Part shown: positions 55,022 through 63,971 of the stretch, piece by piece
Numbering within the stretch: the stretch's first letter is position 1
Layout: every line of letters begins with the position of its first letter
Assembly: GCF_001522585.2 (NCBI RefSeq)
Contig: NZ_CP013373.1
Location: 1,860,001 to 1,924,000 of the forward strand
Source: Burkholderia sp. NRF60-BP8
GTDB lineage: Bacteria; Pseudomonadota; Gammaproteobacteria; Burkholderiales; Burkholderiaceae
Direction: 5' to 3'
DNA: 64,000 nt
Notes under the pieces: model-generated
What the model was told of the DNA's origin: nothing
Seen by the model: only the letters and a program-made list of their open reading frames with translations
Databases searched by the model: none
Translations under genes and position numbers: made by a program

Positions 55022-55077
55022 AGATTCACCATCCTTTGGGCACTCAAGGGATACGAACCTATTACGTCGGACTGGGA
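55022..55077 (-). repeat. degenerate duplicate of the rimO 5' end (probable island attachment remnant)
   Basis: The 23 bases 55038-55060 match 53583-53605 inside rimO at 20 positions, in direct orientation. On the minus strand this copy reads FVSLECPKDGES beside RimO's [13 protein letters not shown], with a one-base deletion just ahead. It lies beyond the toxin-antitoxin promoter and marks the far edge of the inserted segment. Confidence 0.65.
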
Positions 55078-55370
55078 GCGCGTAACGTGTTCCCGCGTGC
55101 TCCTGCGCGCGACCGGGTCAGTCGGCGTCAACCGACTCCGCGCGGGTTGCCGAAGGGCTCGACGGATCGAGCCGAGTCGAGCCACTGCGGGCTCAAGCGC
55201 GACTCGCTCGGATCCCGAACACCCGATCGCGCTGCCGGGAAAGAAACGCCCGCGCACCCGAGAACCGACGCCACTGCCCCGCCCCTTCGAGCAAGAATCG
55301 CCCCGAATTAGAGCAGCCGCTATGCGAAAATGCGGCATCCGCTCTCTCCAATCGACCCAACGGGGCCCGC
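55078..55370. other. intergenic region after the island, no gene seen
   Basis: About 290 bases without a plausible gene on either strand. It probably contains the original rimO upstream sequence, displaced by the insertion, and the promoter of the 84-residue ORF (GAAAAT at about 55325-55330 is a poor -10 candidate). Confidence 0.4.
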
Positions 55371-55625
55371 ATGACCACCCACATCACGATCGAATTCACC
55401 GAGCACGCCGCAGAAGCCATCGGCGAGCAGACCAGCACCAGCTTTTCCTACGATCAAGGCGCGCACGTGCCGCAACCGGGCGATTTCGTCGAACTCGATA
55501 ACTCGCGCCAGACGTTTCTCGTGATCGGTCGCGTGTTTTCGCTCAAAGCGAACTACAGTGCCGTCAAGCTCGTGCTCGACCTTCCTCCGTCGGACGACGA
55601 TCAGGATTTCGGTTCGGCACACTGA
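55371..55625 (+). CDS. hypothetical protein, 84 residues
   Basis: I do not recognise this protein. It is acidic and predicted cytoplasmic: MTTHITIEFTEHAAEAIGEQ, then QPGDFVELDNSRQTFLVIGRVFSL, which looks like a small beta-barrel, and a C-terminal DDDQD tail. Codon use resembles core genes. No close partners. Confidence 0.55.
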   Translation: MTTHITIEFTEHAAEAIGEQTSTSFSYDQGAHVPQPGDFVELDNSRQTFLVIGRVFSLKANYSAVKLVLDLPPSDDDQDFGSAH

Positions 55626-55746
55626 GCAACGACGGAACGCGCCGCGGTCATCCGTACCGATGACCCTGCGCGCCGGTCCACGGCGCCGCAGCACCCAGCC
55701 CGTCGATTCGCTTGGCGGGCCGTGCTCGAACTCGGAACGCCGCGCG

Positions 55747-56589
55747 TCAGTGCGCATCCGGAAACACCGGCGCCTTCAGACACCGATCGAACCACGCGGC
55801 ATCGCCGCCCTCCCCGAGCGGCCACAATTCGGCGTCGAGCTGCGGCAGGCCGGCCACCGGCGCCGGCGTACGGTTCTCGCCACCGGACGCCGCGGCCCGC
55901 ACCCACCCCGCCTGCGCGCTGCCGCTGTCGCATGCATGCGTGCCCTGCGCTTCGCAGAACGCCACCGGATGCACCTTCCCGCCGTCGGCCGCGCTCACCA
56001 GGCGGTACTGATAGACCGCACCGGTCGCCCAGTCCTCGCTCTGACTGCACACCCGCGCATGATGTTGCACATGAATCGCGCCGAAACACGCATAGGAAAC
56101 ATGCGCGCCGCTCGCATCGTCGGGGATGAAATCGCAATTGGCATCGAAGCCGGCCAGCGGGCCGCCGCTGTATTTCGCGAGCCACTGCCGCTCGGCCAGT
56201 GCGCGCGCGATCAGCCCTTCACCCGACCGGTCGGCCAGCACGGCGGTGCGCCGATCGAAGGCCTTGCGCACTTCGTCGGCTGCCAGTCGATGGCCGTCGT
56301 AATCGGTATCGAGTCGTTTGTTGCGCGCGTCGAGCCAGCGGCGCTGGCTGCGCACCAGCATGTCGCGGACGGCGGTGTCCGGCGCGGCCTGTAGCGCGCC
56401 CGCATAGGCCGCATTCATCCGCGCATCGGCCGCGCGCAACGCGGGGCTCGCGCAAATGCGCTTCTCGATCGGCTGGGCGGCTTTCGCGCAATCCATCGCA
56501 AAGCCCGGCACGGCCAGGCCGACACCCATCATGAACATCGCAGCAAGACCGGCCAGCCTGCCGGTCGATGCCGTTCGAATCCCTCGCAT
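55747..56589 (-). CDS. LprI-like (DUF1311) secreted protein
   Basis: A 280-residue precursor. A signal peptide ends near PGFAM-DCAK (about residue 30). The LprI/DUF1311 domain follows (MDCAKAAQPIEKRICASPALRAADARMNAAYAGAL...QRRWLDARNKRL). A second, cysteine-containing C-terminal domain of about 160 residues (FDANCDFIPDDASGAHVSYACFGAIHVQHHARVC...) is unassigned. LprI-type proteins can inhibit lysozyme in the periplasm. Start chosen where the signal peptide begins, after GAGAGAG. Confidence 0.78.
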   Translation of the reverse strand: MRGIRTASTGRLAGLAAMFMMGVGLAVPGFAMDCAKAAQPIEKRICASPALRAADARMNAAYAGALQAAPDTAVRDMLVRSQRRWLDARNKRLDTDYDGHRLAADEVRKAFDRRTAVLADRSGEGLIARALAERQWLAKYSGGPLAGFDANCDFIPDDASGAHVSYACFGAIHVQHHARVCSQSEDWATGAVYQYRLVSAADGGKVHPVAFCEAQGTHACDSGSAQAGWVRAAASGGENRTPAPVAGLPQLDAELWPLGEGGDAAWFDRCLKAPVFPDAH

Positions 56590-56976
56590 GCTCTCTCTCA
56601 GTCGGTTTGTTTTTCTCGGCCGCCCGCATGATGCGGCATCGGGCCTCTCGCCATGCGCGGGAACCGCTAGCGCATTTCGCGCATCGCTGTGCAGCGGCCG
56701 CTTATGGTACGCCAGGCAAGCGTTCGCGCGGGCACGGTGCGACCCGGCTTTCGTTCGTATGGACGGGATCTCGATCGACTGGACGACGACGATGTCCGCG
56801 CCTGCCGGGCACGGGCATTCGGTGCCGACGATCCTGGACGACCGTCGGCGCTCTCTTCCGGCAAGCGGCAACCGCGCATCGCCGTACCCGAATGCACGAC
56901 AGCGACCGGCCGCCCCGCTTCGCGGCGCCGACGCCCGACGGCTCGCGCCGCCCCGGGCCGGCTTGCCGCGATGCCG
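56590..56976. other. intergenic region LprI-like gene / phaR
   Basis: A 387-base gap between the phaR stop and the start of the LprI-like gene, both on the minus strand. It is GC-rich, with no persuasive coding frame; it should contain the promoter of the LprI-like gene and any phaR terminator, but no T-tailed hairpin was found. Confidence 0.4.
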
Positions 56977-57543
56977 TTACTTCTTTTCGGGCTCCGATGC
57001 GCCGGGCTGCTTGAACGGAAACGTGCTGAACATCGACTTCGCCTGGTTCTGCATCTGCTCCTGCATCTGCACGAACATGTTCTTCGACTGCTCGATGTAG
57101 CTCGTCATCATCCCTTGCATCATCGGCGCCTGCATGTTCATGAACTGCGACCAGACTTCCGGATTCATCGCGTTACCTTCGTAGAGGTTCTTCGATTGAT
57201 CCGCGAGCTTGTTCTGGATGTCGATGAATGCCTGGATGTTCTTTTCCAGGTACGTGCCCATCATGCCCTGCATCGCATGACCGTAGAAACGGATGATCTG
57301 CGACAGCATCGACGACGAGAACATCGGTACGCCACCGCTCTCCTCCTCGAGGATGATCTGCAGGAGGATGCTGCGCGTCAGGTCTTCGTTGGATTTCGCG
57401 TCGACGACCTTGAAATCCTCCTGCTCGAGCACGAGCTGCTTCACGTCCGTGAGCGTAATGTACGTGCTTGTCTCGGTATCGTAGAGCCGGCGGTTCGGGT
57501 ACTTCTTGATGAGCCGTTCGGCCGTCTTCTTTGTAGTAGTCAT
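56977..57543 (-). CDS. phaR: polyhydroxyalkanoate synthesis repressor PhaR
   Basis: A 188-residue protein. The PHB accumulation-regulator DNA-binding domain is plain (KKTAERLIKKYPNRRLYDTETSTYITLTDVKQLV, residues 5-38), followed by the PHB-binding region and a Gln/Met-rich amphipathic C-terminus (YIEQSKNMFVQMQEQMQNQAKSMF). PhaR represses phasin and pha genes until it is titrated by polymer. Last gene of phaC-A-B-R. Confidence 0.93.
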   Translation of the reverse strand: MTTTKKTAERLIKKYPNRRLYDTETSTYITLTDVKQLVLEQEDFKVVDAKSNEDLTRSILLQIILEEESGGVPMFSSSMLSQIIRFYGHAMQGMMGTYLEKNIQAFIDIQNKLADQSKNLYEGNAMNPEVWSQFMNMQAPMMQGMMTSYIEQSKNMFVQMQEQMQNQAKSMFSTFPFKQPGASEPEKK

Positions 57544-57581
57544 GTAACGCCTTTGAGTGCAGCGTAGCGCAAGTGACGAAT

Positions 57582-57609
57582 CCCCGCCGCCCGAATCCGG
57601 GAGGCGGGG
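57582..57609 (-). terminator. hairpin between phaB and phaR
   Basis: CCCCGCC (57582-57588) pairs with GGCGGGG (57603-57609), with CCCG/CGGG inside. It lies in the 119-base gap after phaB. There is no T-run, so it may only slow transcription or stabilise the upstream mRNA. Confidence 0.45.
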
Positions 57610-57662
57610 GCCTTCGGAAAACGCCCGGCTGCGCAGCCATCCTGCCCGCGCAGCCCGGACGC

Positions 57663-58403
57663 TCAGCCCATGTGCAGGCCGCCGTTCAGCGAGAAATCGG
57701 CGCCCGTCGCGAAACCCGAATCGTTCGATGCGAGCCACGCGACGATCGAGCCGATTTCCTCGGGCGCGCCGAGACGCCGCACCGGAATCGTCGCGACGAT
57801 CTTCTCGAGCACGTCCGGACGGATCGCCTTTACCATGTCGGTGCCGATGTAGCCGGGCGACACGGTATTGACCGTCACGCCCTTCGTCGCGACTTCCTGT
57901 GCGAGCGCCATCGTGAAGCCGTGAATGCCGGCCTTCGCGGTCGAGTAGTTGGTCTGGCCGAATTGCCCTTTCTGGCCGTTCACCGACGAAATGTTGATGA
58001 TACGGCCCCAGCCACGTTCGACCATCCCGTCGATCACCTGCTTCGTCACGTTGAACAGGCTCGTCAGGTTGGTGTCGATCACGGCCGTCCAGTCTTCATG
58101 CGTCATCTTGCGGAACACGACGTCGCGCGTGATGCCCGCGTTGTTGACCAGCACGTCGATCTCGCCGACTTCCGCCTTGACCTTGTCGAACGCTTCCTTG
58201 GTCGAGTCCCAGTCGCCGACGTTGCCTTCCGACGCGATGAAGTCGTACCCGAGCGCCTTCTGGTCCTCGAGCCATTTCACCCGGCGCGGCGAGTTCGGGC
58301 CACACCCTGCGACCACCTTGAAGCCGTCTTTCGACAGGCGCTGGCAGATGCTGGTGCCGATGCCGCCCATCCCGCCCGTTACGTACGCAATTCGCTGAGA
58401 CAT
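57663..58403 (-). CDS. phaB: acetoacetyl-CoA reductase PhaB
   Basis: A 246-residue short-chain dehydrogenase. Cofactor motif TGGMGGIG (9-16), NNAG (87-90), catalytic Ser140, Tyr153 and Lys157 in YSTAK. It reduces acetoacetyl-CoA to (R)-3-hydroxybutyryl-CoA with NADPH. The start MSQRIAYVTGG follows GGAGTGAG. Second step of PHB synthesis. Confidence 0.95.
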   Translation of the reverse strand: MSQRIAYVTGGMGGIGTSICQRLSKDGFKVVAGCGPNSPRRVKWLEDQKALGYDFIASEGNVGDWDSTKEAFDKVKAEVGEIDVLVNNAGITRDVVFRKMTHEDWTAVIDTNLTSLFNVTKQVIDGMVERGWGRIINISSVNGQKGQFGQTNYSTAKAGIHGFTMALAQEVATKGVTVNTVSPGYIGTDMVKAIRPDVLEKIVATIPVRRLGAPEEIGSIVAWLASNDSGFATGADFSLNGGLHMG

Positions 58404-58538
58404 AAATCTCACTCCATTTTTTGGTTTCGAGAGCTGCCGGAGGCCCCCTCTGACTTCACGTGACGCCGGCCGAAGCTGCAATCAGCCGGCGCACGGATCC
58501 GGTTCGCCGATGGCGAACGGCCGGTTACGAACGACCGA

Positions 58539-59720
58539 TCACGGACGCTCGACCGCGAGCGCAACGCCCATCCCGCCGCCGATGCACAGCGACGCCAGCC
58601 CGCGCTTCGCATCGCGCTTGACCATCTCGTGCAGCAGCGTCACCAGGATCCGGCAGCCCGACGCACCGATCGGGTGGCCGATCGCGATCGCGCCGCCGTT
58701 CACGTTCACCTTCGACGTGTCCCAGCCCATCTGCTTGTGCACCGCCAGCGCCTGCGCCGCGAACGCTTCGTTGATCTCCATCAGGTCCAGGTCGCCCGGC
58801 GTCCAGCCCGCGCGCTCCAGCGCACGGCGCGACGCCGGCACCGGGCCCATGCCCATCACGCTCGGATCCACGCCCGCGTTCGCGTACGCCTTGATCCGCG
58901 CGAGCGGCGTCAGGCCCAGCGCCGCCGCCTTCTGCGCCGACATCACCAGCACCGCCGCCGCGCCGTCGTTCAGCCCCGACGCGTTCGCCGCCGTCACCGT
59001 GCCGTCCTTCGAGAACGCCGGCTTCAGCCCGGCCAGCGACTCCGCCGTCACGCCGTGACGCACGAACTCGTCGGTCGCGAACTGCAGCGGCTCGCCCTTG
59101 CGTTGCGGAATCGACACCGGCACGATCTCGTCGTCGAAGCGACCGGCCTTCTGCGCGGCTTCCGCCTTGTTCTGCGACAGCGCCGCGAACGCGTCCTGCG
59201 CTTCGCGCGTGATCCCGTATTCCTTCGCGACGTTCTCCGCCGTGATGCCCATGTGGTACTGGTTGTACACGTCCCACAGCCCGTCGACGATCATCGTGTC
59301 GACCAGCTTCGCGTCGCCCATCCGGAACCCGTCGCGCGAGCCCGGCAGCACGTGCGGCGCCGCGCTCATGTTCTCCTGGCCGCCCGCGACCACGATGTCC
59401 GCGTCGCCCGCGACGATCGCGTTCGCCGCCAGCATCACGGCCTTCAGGCCCGAGCCGCACACCTTGTTGATCGTCATCCCCGGCACGGCGCTCGGCAGCC
59501 CCGCCTTGATCAGCGACTGCCGCGCCGGGTTCTGCCCGGAGCCGGCCGTCAGCACCTGGCCCATGATCACTTCGCTGACCTGCTCGGGCTTCACGCCCGC
59601 ACGCTCCAGCACTGCGCGGATCACCGTCGCGCCCAATTCCGGCGCCGCAATCTTCGCCAGCGAGCCGCCGAATTTGCCGACCGCGGTCCGCGCGGCCGAT
59701 ACGATCACTACATCCGTCAT
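58539..59720 (-). CDS. phaA: acetyl-CoA acetyltransferase (beta-ketothiolase) PhaA
   Basis: A 393-residue thiolase. Nucleophile Cys88 in [11 protein letters not shown], His in IGHPIGASG and general base Cys379 in SLCIGGGMG. It condenses two acetyl-CoA molecules to acetoacetyl-CoA, the first step of PHB synthesis. It follows phaC after 99 bases that contain a hairpin. Confidence 0.95.
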   Translation of the reverse strand: MTDVVIVSAARTAVGKFGGSLAKIAAPELGATVIRAVLERAGVKPEQVSEVIMGQVLTAGSGQNPARQSLIKAGLPSAVPGMTINKVCGSGLKAVMLAANAIVAGDADIVVAGGQENMSAAPHVLPGSRDGFRMGDAKLVDTMIVDGLWDVYNQYHMGITAENVAKEYGITREAQDAFAALSQNKAEAAQKAGRFDDEIVPVSIPQRKGEPLQFATDEFVRHGVTAESLAGLKPAFSKDGTVTAANASGLNDGAAAVLVMSAQKAAALGLTPLARIKAYANAGVDPSVMGMGPVPASRRALERAGWTPGDLDLMEINEAFAAQALAVHKQMGWDTSKVNVNGGAIAIGHPIGASGCRILVTLLHEMVKRDAKRGLASLCIGGGMGVALAVERP

Positions 59721-59771
59721 TTCCCTTTCCTCCAGGCCCGCACGACACGGCGCGTCGTTACCGGCCCCGTT

Positions 59772-59814
59772 AAAAAAACTGTGGTGCGCCGGACAGCGTG
59801 CGCCGCTGTCCGGC
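59772..59814 (-). terminator. hairpin plus T-run between phaC and phaA, likely attenuator
   Basis: On the minus strand GCCGGACAGCG (59814-59804) pairs perfectly with CGCTGTCCGGC (59798-59788) around a five-base loop, and TTTTTTT follows nine bases later (59778-59772). A partial terminator here would set the ratio of synthase to thiolase mRNA. Confidence 0.65.
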
Positions 59815-59819
59815 TTTCG

Positions 59820-61682
59820 TCAATCGCGCTGCAACACGTAGCGCCCGGGCGCCGGCTCGATCGCCGGGAATTGTGCGGAACCCGGCTGGGCCGGCGGCGC
59901 GACCTTGCGGCCGCCGTACGCGTCGAGCCACTCGACCCATGTCGTCCACCAGCTTCCGGGCTGCTCGGTCGCCGCGGCGAACCAGTCGTCCGCGGATTCG
60001 GGCAAGTCGTCGTTGATCCAGTAGCTGCGCTTCTTCTTCGCCGGCGGGTTGATCACGCCCGCGATGTGCCCCGACGCGCCGAGCACGAACTTCAGCGGGC
60101 CCGACAGGATCGACGTCGATGCGTAGGCCGTCTGCCACGGCACGATGTGATCCTCGCGCGAACCGTAGATGAAGGTCGGCACGTCGATCAGCGACAGGTC
60201 GACCGGTTCGCCGCATACGGTCAGCGCACCCGGCTCGCGCAGCTTGTTTTCGAGATAGGTATGGCGCAGGTACCACGCGTACATCGGCCCCGGCAGGCTC
60301 GTCGAATCGCTGTTCCAGTACAGCAGGTCGAACGGCGCGGGCGTGCGGCCCTTCAGATAGTTGTCGACGACGTAGTTCCACACGAGATCGTTCGGCCGCA
60401 GGAACGAGAACGTATTTGCGAACTCGACGCCGCGCATCAGCCCCGGTTGCGTACCGTTCTTGCCGCCGATGGTCTGCTCGCGCATCTGCACATGCGCCTC
60501 GTCGACGAACACGTCGAGGATGCCCGTATCGGTGAAGTCGAGCATCGCGGTGAGCAGCGTCATCGACGCGGCCGGATGTTCGCCGCGCGCGGCGAGCACC
60601 GCGAGCGCGGTCGCGAGCATCGTGCCGCCGACGCAGAAGCCGAGCGTGTTGATCTGCTCGCGGCCGCTGATCTGCTGCACGGCGTCGATCGCCGCGAGCA
60701 GCCCTTCGTTCATGTAGTCGTCCCACGTCTTGTGCGCGACCGATGCATCCGCATTGCGCCACGACACGAGGAATACCTGATGACCGTTCGACAGCGCGTG
60801 CGCGACGAGCGAATTCTCGGGTTGCAGGTCGAGGATGTAGAACTTGTTGATGCACGGCGGGACGATCAGCAGCGGCCGCTCGAACACCTTGTCCGTCTTC
60901 GGCGTGTACTGGATCAGCTGGATCAGGTCGTTCTCGTACACGACCGCGCCCTCGGTGCACCCGAGGTTCTTGCCGACCACGAACTGCGATTCGTCGGTCT
61001 GCGAAATCTTGCCGCGCTGCAGGTCGCCGAGCAGGTTCATCATCCCCTGCCGCAGGCTTTCGCCATGCGTTTCGAGGATCGATTTCTGGGCGTCGGGATT
61101 GAGTGCGAGGAAGTTGCTCGGCGCGGCGGCGGCCGTCCATTGCTGAACCGTGAAGCGGATGCGCTCGCGCGTCTTCGGATCGGTCTGAAGCGCGTCGGCC
61201 AGCTCCTGCAGATAGCGCGCGTTGAGCAGATACCACGCGGCCGCGAACGCATGCGCGGGCGATGCCTTCCACGCGTCGCCGCTGAAGCGGCGGTCTTTCA
61301 ACTCCGGCGACTCGAGCTTCGCGGCGGCCGCCTGCTGCATCAACGTCATGCAGTCGCGCGCGTAGTCGGCCTGCAAGGCCTGGAGCCGTTCGGGCGGAAT
61401 CGCGGCAACCGGCAGTTTCAGGCCCGCGAACGGCGACGCCATCGCGCCGAGATCGGGCATCGACGGCATCTGGAACGGAAACGACGTCGGGAACTGGAAT
61501 GTCGCGAACGGGTTGACGGAGGCCGATGCCGTCGCGGCGCGCGCCGGATCGGCAAAACTACGCCACGCGTTCAACCACGACTCGAACATCTGCTGCATCG
61601 GCTGAGCGGCCGGATCGAACCCGGTACTGCCCGCGGAAGTGCCCGCATGAGCGGACGTCGACGAATTTTTCGATGCTGTCAT
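59820..61682 (-). CDS. phaC: class I poly(3-hydroxyalkanoate) synthase PhaC
   Basis: A 620-residue class I PHA synthase. The lipase-like box GFCVGG carries catalytic Cys350; Asp511 (in REDHI) and His539 (in SGHIAG) complete the triad, with the same spacing as in Cupriavidus PhaC (319/480/508). The extra N-terminal 30 residues are Ser/Thr/Ala-rich. It polymerises (R)-3-hydroxybutyryl-CoA on granules. First gene of phaC-A-B-R. Confidence 0.95.
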   Translation of the reverse strand: MTASKNSSTSAHAGTSAGSTGFDPAAQPMQQMFESWLNAWRSFADPARAATASASVNPFATFQFPTSFPFQMPSMPDLGAMASPFAGLKLPVAAIPPERLQALQADYARDCMTLMQQAAAAKLESPELKDRRFSGDAWKASPAHAFAAAWYLLNARYLQELADALQTDPKTRERIRFTVQQWTAAAAPSNFLALNPDAQKSILETHGESLRQGMMNLLGDLQRGKISQTDESQFVVGKNLGCTEGAVVYENDLIQLIQYTPKTDKVFERPLLIVPPCINKFYILDLQPENSLVAHALSNGHQVFLVSWRNADASVAHKTWDDYMNEGLLAAIDAVQQISGREQINTLGFCVGGTMLATALAVLAARGEHPAASMTLLTAMLDFTDTGILDVFVDEAHVQMREQTIGGKNGTQPGLMRGVEFANTFSFLRPNDLVWNYVVDNYLKGRTPAPFDLLYWNSDSTSLPGPMYAWYLRHTYLENKLREPGALTVCGEPVDLSLIDVPTFIYGSREDHIVPWQTAYASTSILSGPLKFVLGASGHIAGVINPPAKKKRSYWINDDLPESADDWFAAATEQPGSWWTTWVEWLDAYGGRKVAPPAQPGSAQFPAIEPAPGRYVLQRD

Positions 61683-62042
61683 TACCTGCCTTACCGGTGA
61701 TTCGTGAGCGTCAATCGTGAAATCCTGCTCGCGCGCGGCGTGCCGGCTGCGAGCCGGGCCGTCATGCTCTGGAGAGGCGTCTCCAGATTCTGCCGCAGTG
61801 CGGTATTTTTATCATTATCGTTTTCCCCATGTGAAGCGCCCGGTCAAACCACTGAACATTTCGATACGGAGATAATCCGCGCACGACAGACGGGACAAGG
61901 GTTCCGGCGAAACATAAAATATTTTGCTTGACTTGACGTCGGGATTTTTCATTCAGTCGCGCATGCAACGCCGCATTGCCGCCTCAATATCGAGATAACC
62001 CGATTTCGCGACGCAACAAAACCGGCGCGCATGCACATGCGA
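61683..62042. other. upstream region of phaC
   Basis: A 360-base gap, AT-rich by local standards, between phaC and pgeF (both minus). It must hold the phaC promoter; several candidates (for example TTGTCC near 61898) are not convincing. A perfect 8-bp inverted repeat, TCTGGAGA (61768-61775) and TCTCCAGA (61780-61787), lies 86 bases upstream of the start. AAAATATTTT (61917-61926) is a palindromic AT tract. Confidence 0.5.
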
Positions 62043-62882
62043 TCAATCGGCCAGCCAGATTGCCGCGGCCATGCGGCCCGTCACGCGGTCGCGCCGATAC
62101 GAATAGAAGCGCGCGCGCTCGGCGACCGTGCAAGCCGTCCCGCCGCTCACGTGCACCACGCCCGCACGCACGAGCCGCAGGCGCGCGAGCGCGTAGAGAT
62201 CGGCAAGGAACTTGCCGGGCGCGCCGTCCACCGCGACGAACGCACGACGGGTTTCATCATGCTCCGACTGCGGAGCCGTGTCGAGAAACGCGTCGCGCAC
62301 GTCGGCGCCGACCTCGAACGCCTGCGGACCGATCGCCGGCCCGAGATAGGCATGCAGCGTGTCCGCCGCGCCGCCCGCGAGCGCCGCGACGCGCGCAGCC
62401 GTCTGCTCGACGATGCCGGCCGCGAGCCCGCGCCAGCCCGCATGCGCGGCGCCGACCGCGCGGCCCTGCGCGTCGCACAGCAGCACGGGCAGGCAATCGG
62501 CCACCATCACCACGCAGACGGCGCCGGCCCGATCCGTGACGCTCGCGTCGGCCTGCACCGGCGCCGTGGCGGCGGCCGCCGCGGCGATCACCTCGTCCGC
62601 CCGCACGATCTGCGCGCCGTGAACCTGCTCGAGCCATGCGGCGCCCGACTGGCCCGCGAGGGCGAGCACGCGCGCGCGATTGATGGCGACATGATCGGGA
62701 TCGTCACCCGTATGCAGGCCGAGATTCATCCCGCCCGCCAATGCCGCCCCATCCTGCCAGCGCCCGTACGGGCCTTCGCTCACGCCGCCGTCGCGCGTCG
62801 TGATCAGCGCGCGCACGCGCGGCGACACGCGCCAGTCGGGCTGCACGCAGTCCTGCCACGTCAACGGCGCCAGATTCGTCAT
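62043..62882 (-). CDS. pgeF: PgeF/YfiH-family purine nucleoside phosphorylase-like (multicopper oxidase fold name) protein
   Basis: A 279-residue LACC1/YfiH-type protein. The metal ligands are visible: His in EQVHGAQIV, Cys in VADCLPVLLCD and His in AAHAGWRGL. The family was once called polyphenol oxidase or laccase; recent work points to purine nucleoside phosphorylase/adenosine deaminase activity or to peptidoglycan amino-acid editing. The start at ATG 62880-62882 has GGAGGAG ten bases upstream; a GTG two codons earlier abuts the rluD stop. It follows rluD in one operon. Confidence 0.85.
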   Translation of the reverse strand: MTNLAPLTWQDCVQPDWRVSPRVRALITTRDGGVSEGPYGRWQDGAALAGGMNLGLHTGDDPDHVAINRARVLALAGQSGAAWLEQVHGAQIVRADEVIAAAAAATAPVQADASVTDRAGAVCVVMVADCLPVLLCDAQGRAVGAAHAGWRGLAAGIVEQTAARVAALAGGAADTLHAYLGPAIGPQAFEVGADVRDAFLDTAPQSEHDETRRAFVAVDGAPGKFLADLYALARLRLVRAGVVHVSGGTACTVAERARFYSYRRDRVTGRMAAAIWLAD

Positions 62883-62888
62883 CGGCAC

Positions 62889-63971
62889 TCACTCCTCCTC
62901 ATCGTCCAGGTACGGCTCGTCGTCGTGATACTCGCCGCCGAAATCGTCATCGTCGTAGAGATTGTCGTCGTCGTCGAATTCCTCGTCGCCCTGCCCGAAG
63001 CCGAGCGCCGCGACCAGTGCGTTCATGTCGTCCGGCAACGGGCAGCGCCACTGCATCGCCTTGCCCGTGACCGGATGCACGAGACCGAGCCGCCACGCAT
63101 GCAGCGCCTGTCGTGCGAACCCGTCCGGCAGCGGCGCGACCGAGCGCTTGCCGCGCGCACGCCCGTAGACCGGATCGCCGAGCAGCGGATGGCCGGCGTG
63201 CGCGCAGTGCACACGGATCTGATGCGTGCGGCCGGTTTCGAGATCGCATTGAATCGCCGACACCGGCTGACGTTGCCACAGGCATGTGTCAACCGTACGG
63301 AAATGCGTGCGCGCGGGCTTGCCCGACGCGCCGGTAACCACGGCCATGCGCGTGCGCTCGCGCGGGTCGCGGCCGATCGGCGCGTCGATCGTGCCTTCCT
63401 CCGGCATCGTGCCCCACACCAGCGCGAAATAGCGGCGCTTCACTGTGCGGGCCTGCAACTGGCGCACGAGGTCCGTCTGCGCGGCCAGCGTGCGGGCGAC
63501 CACCATCAGGCCGGACGTTTCCTTGTCGAGCCGGTGGACGATCCCCGCGCGCGGCAGGCCGGCCGCCGCGTCGCCGTAGCGATGCAGCAGACCGTTGAGG
63601 ATCGTGCCGCTCCAGTTGCCGGCGGCCGGATGGACGACGAGACCGGCCGGCTTGTTGATGACGACGAGCGCGTCGTCCTCGTAGATCACGTCGAGCAGCA
63701 CGGGCTCCGGCGTGAACGCGAGCTGCTCGGGCAGCAGATCGGGCACGAGCTCGATCTTCGCGCCCAGCGGCACCGGCTGGCGGATCTTCGCCGGCGCGCC
63801 GTCGACAAGCACGCGCTGCGCCTCGATCCAGCTCTGCAGGCGGCTGCGCGAGAATTCGGGGAACAGTTGGGCGAGCGCCTTGTCGAGACGTTCGCCCGCG
63901 AGCGACAGCGGCACTTCGACGATGCGCGGCGCGTCGTCGCGCGCCGCGGACGGCACCACGGGCGCCTGCAT
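62889..63971 (-). CDS. rluD: 23S rRNA pseudouridine synthase RluD (5' end may lie beyond window)
   Basis: An at least 360-residue RluA-family protein. An S4 domain ([27 protein letters not shown], about 23-50) precedes the catalytic domain, with motif HRLDKETSG placing Asp149. It makes pseudouridines in helix 69 of 23S rRNA. The C-terminal 33 residues are extremely acidic (17 or more Asp/Glu, in blocks such as [11 protein letters not shown]). The frame stays open to the window edge at 64000 (encoding DDDLAGDA), so the true start is probably upstream. Confidence 0.9.
   Translation of the reverse strand: MQAPVVPSAARDDAPRIVEVPLSLAGERLDKALAQLFPEFSRSRLQSWIEAQRVLVDGAPAKIRQPVPLGAKIELVPDLLPEQLAFTPEPVLLDVIYEDDALVVINKPAGLVVHPAAGNWSGTILNGLLHRYGDAAAGLPRAGIVHRLDKETSGLMVVARTLAAQTDLVRQLQARTVKRRYFALVWGTMPEEGTIDAPIGRDPRERTRMAVVTGASGKPARTHFRTVDTCLWQRQPVSAIQCDLETGRTHQIRVHCAHAGHPLLGDPVYGRARGKRSVAPLPDGFARQALHAWRLGLVHPVTGKAMQWRCPLPDDMNALVAALGFGQGDEEFDDDDNLYDDDDFGGEYHDDEPYLDDEEE

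Noticed and set aside
61768..61787. Inverted repeat upstream of phaC as a PhaR binding site
   Set aside because: It does not match the TGC-rich PhaR sites known from Cupriavidus; kept only as an unexplained dyad.
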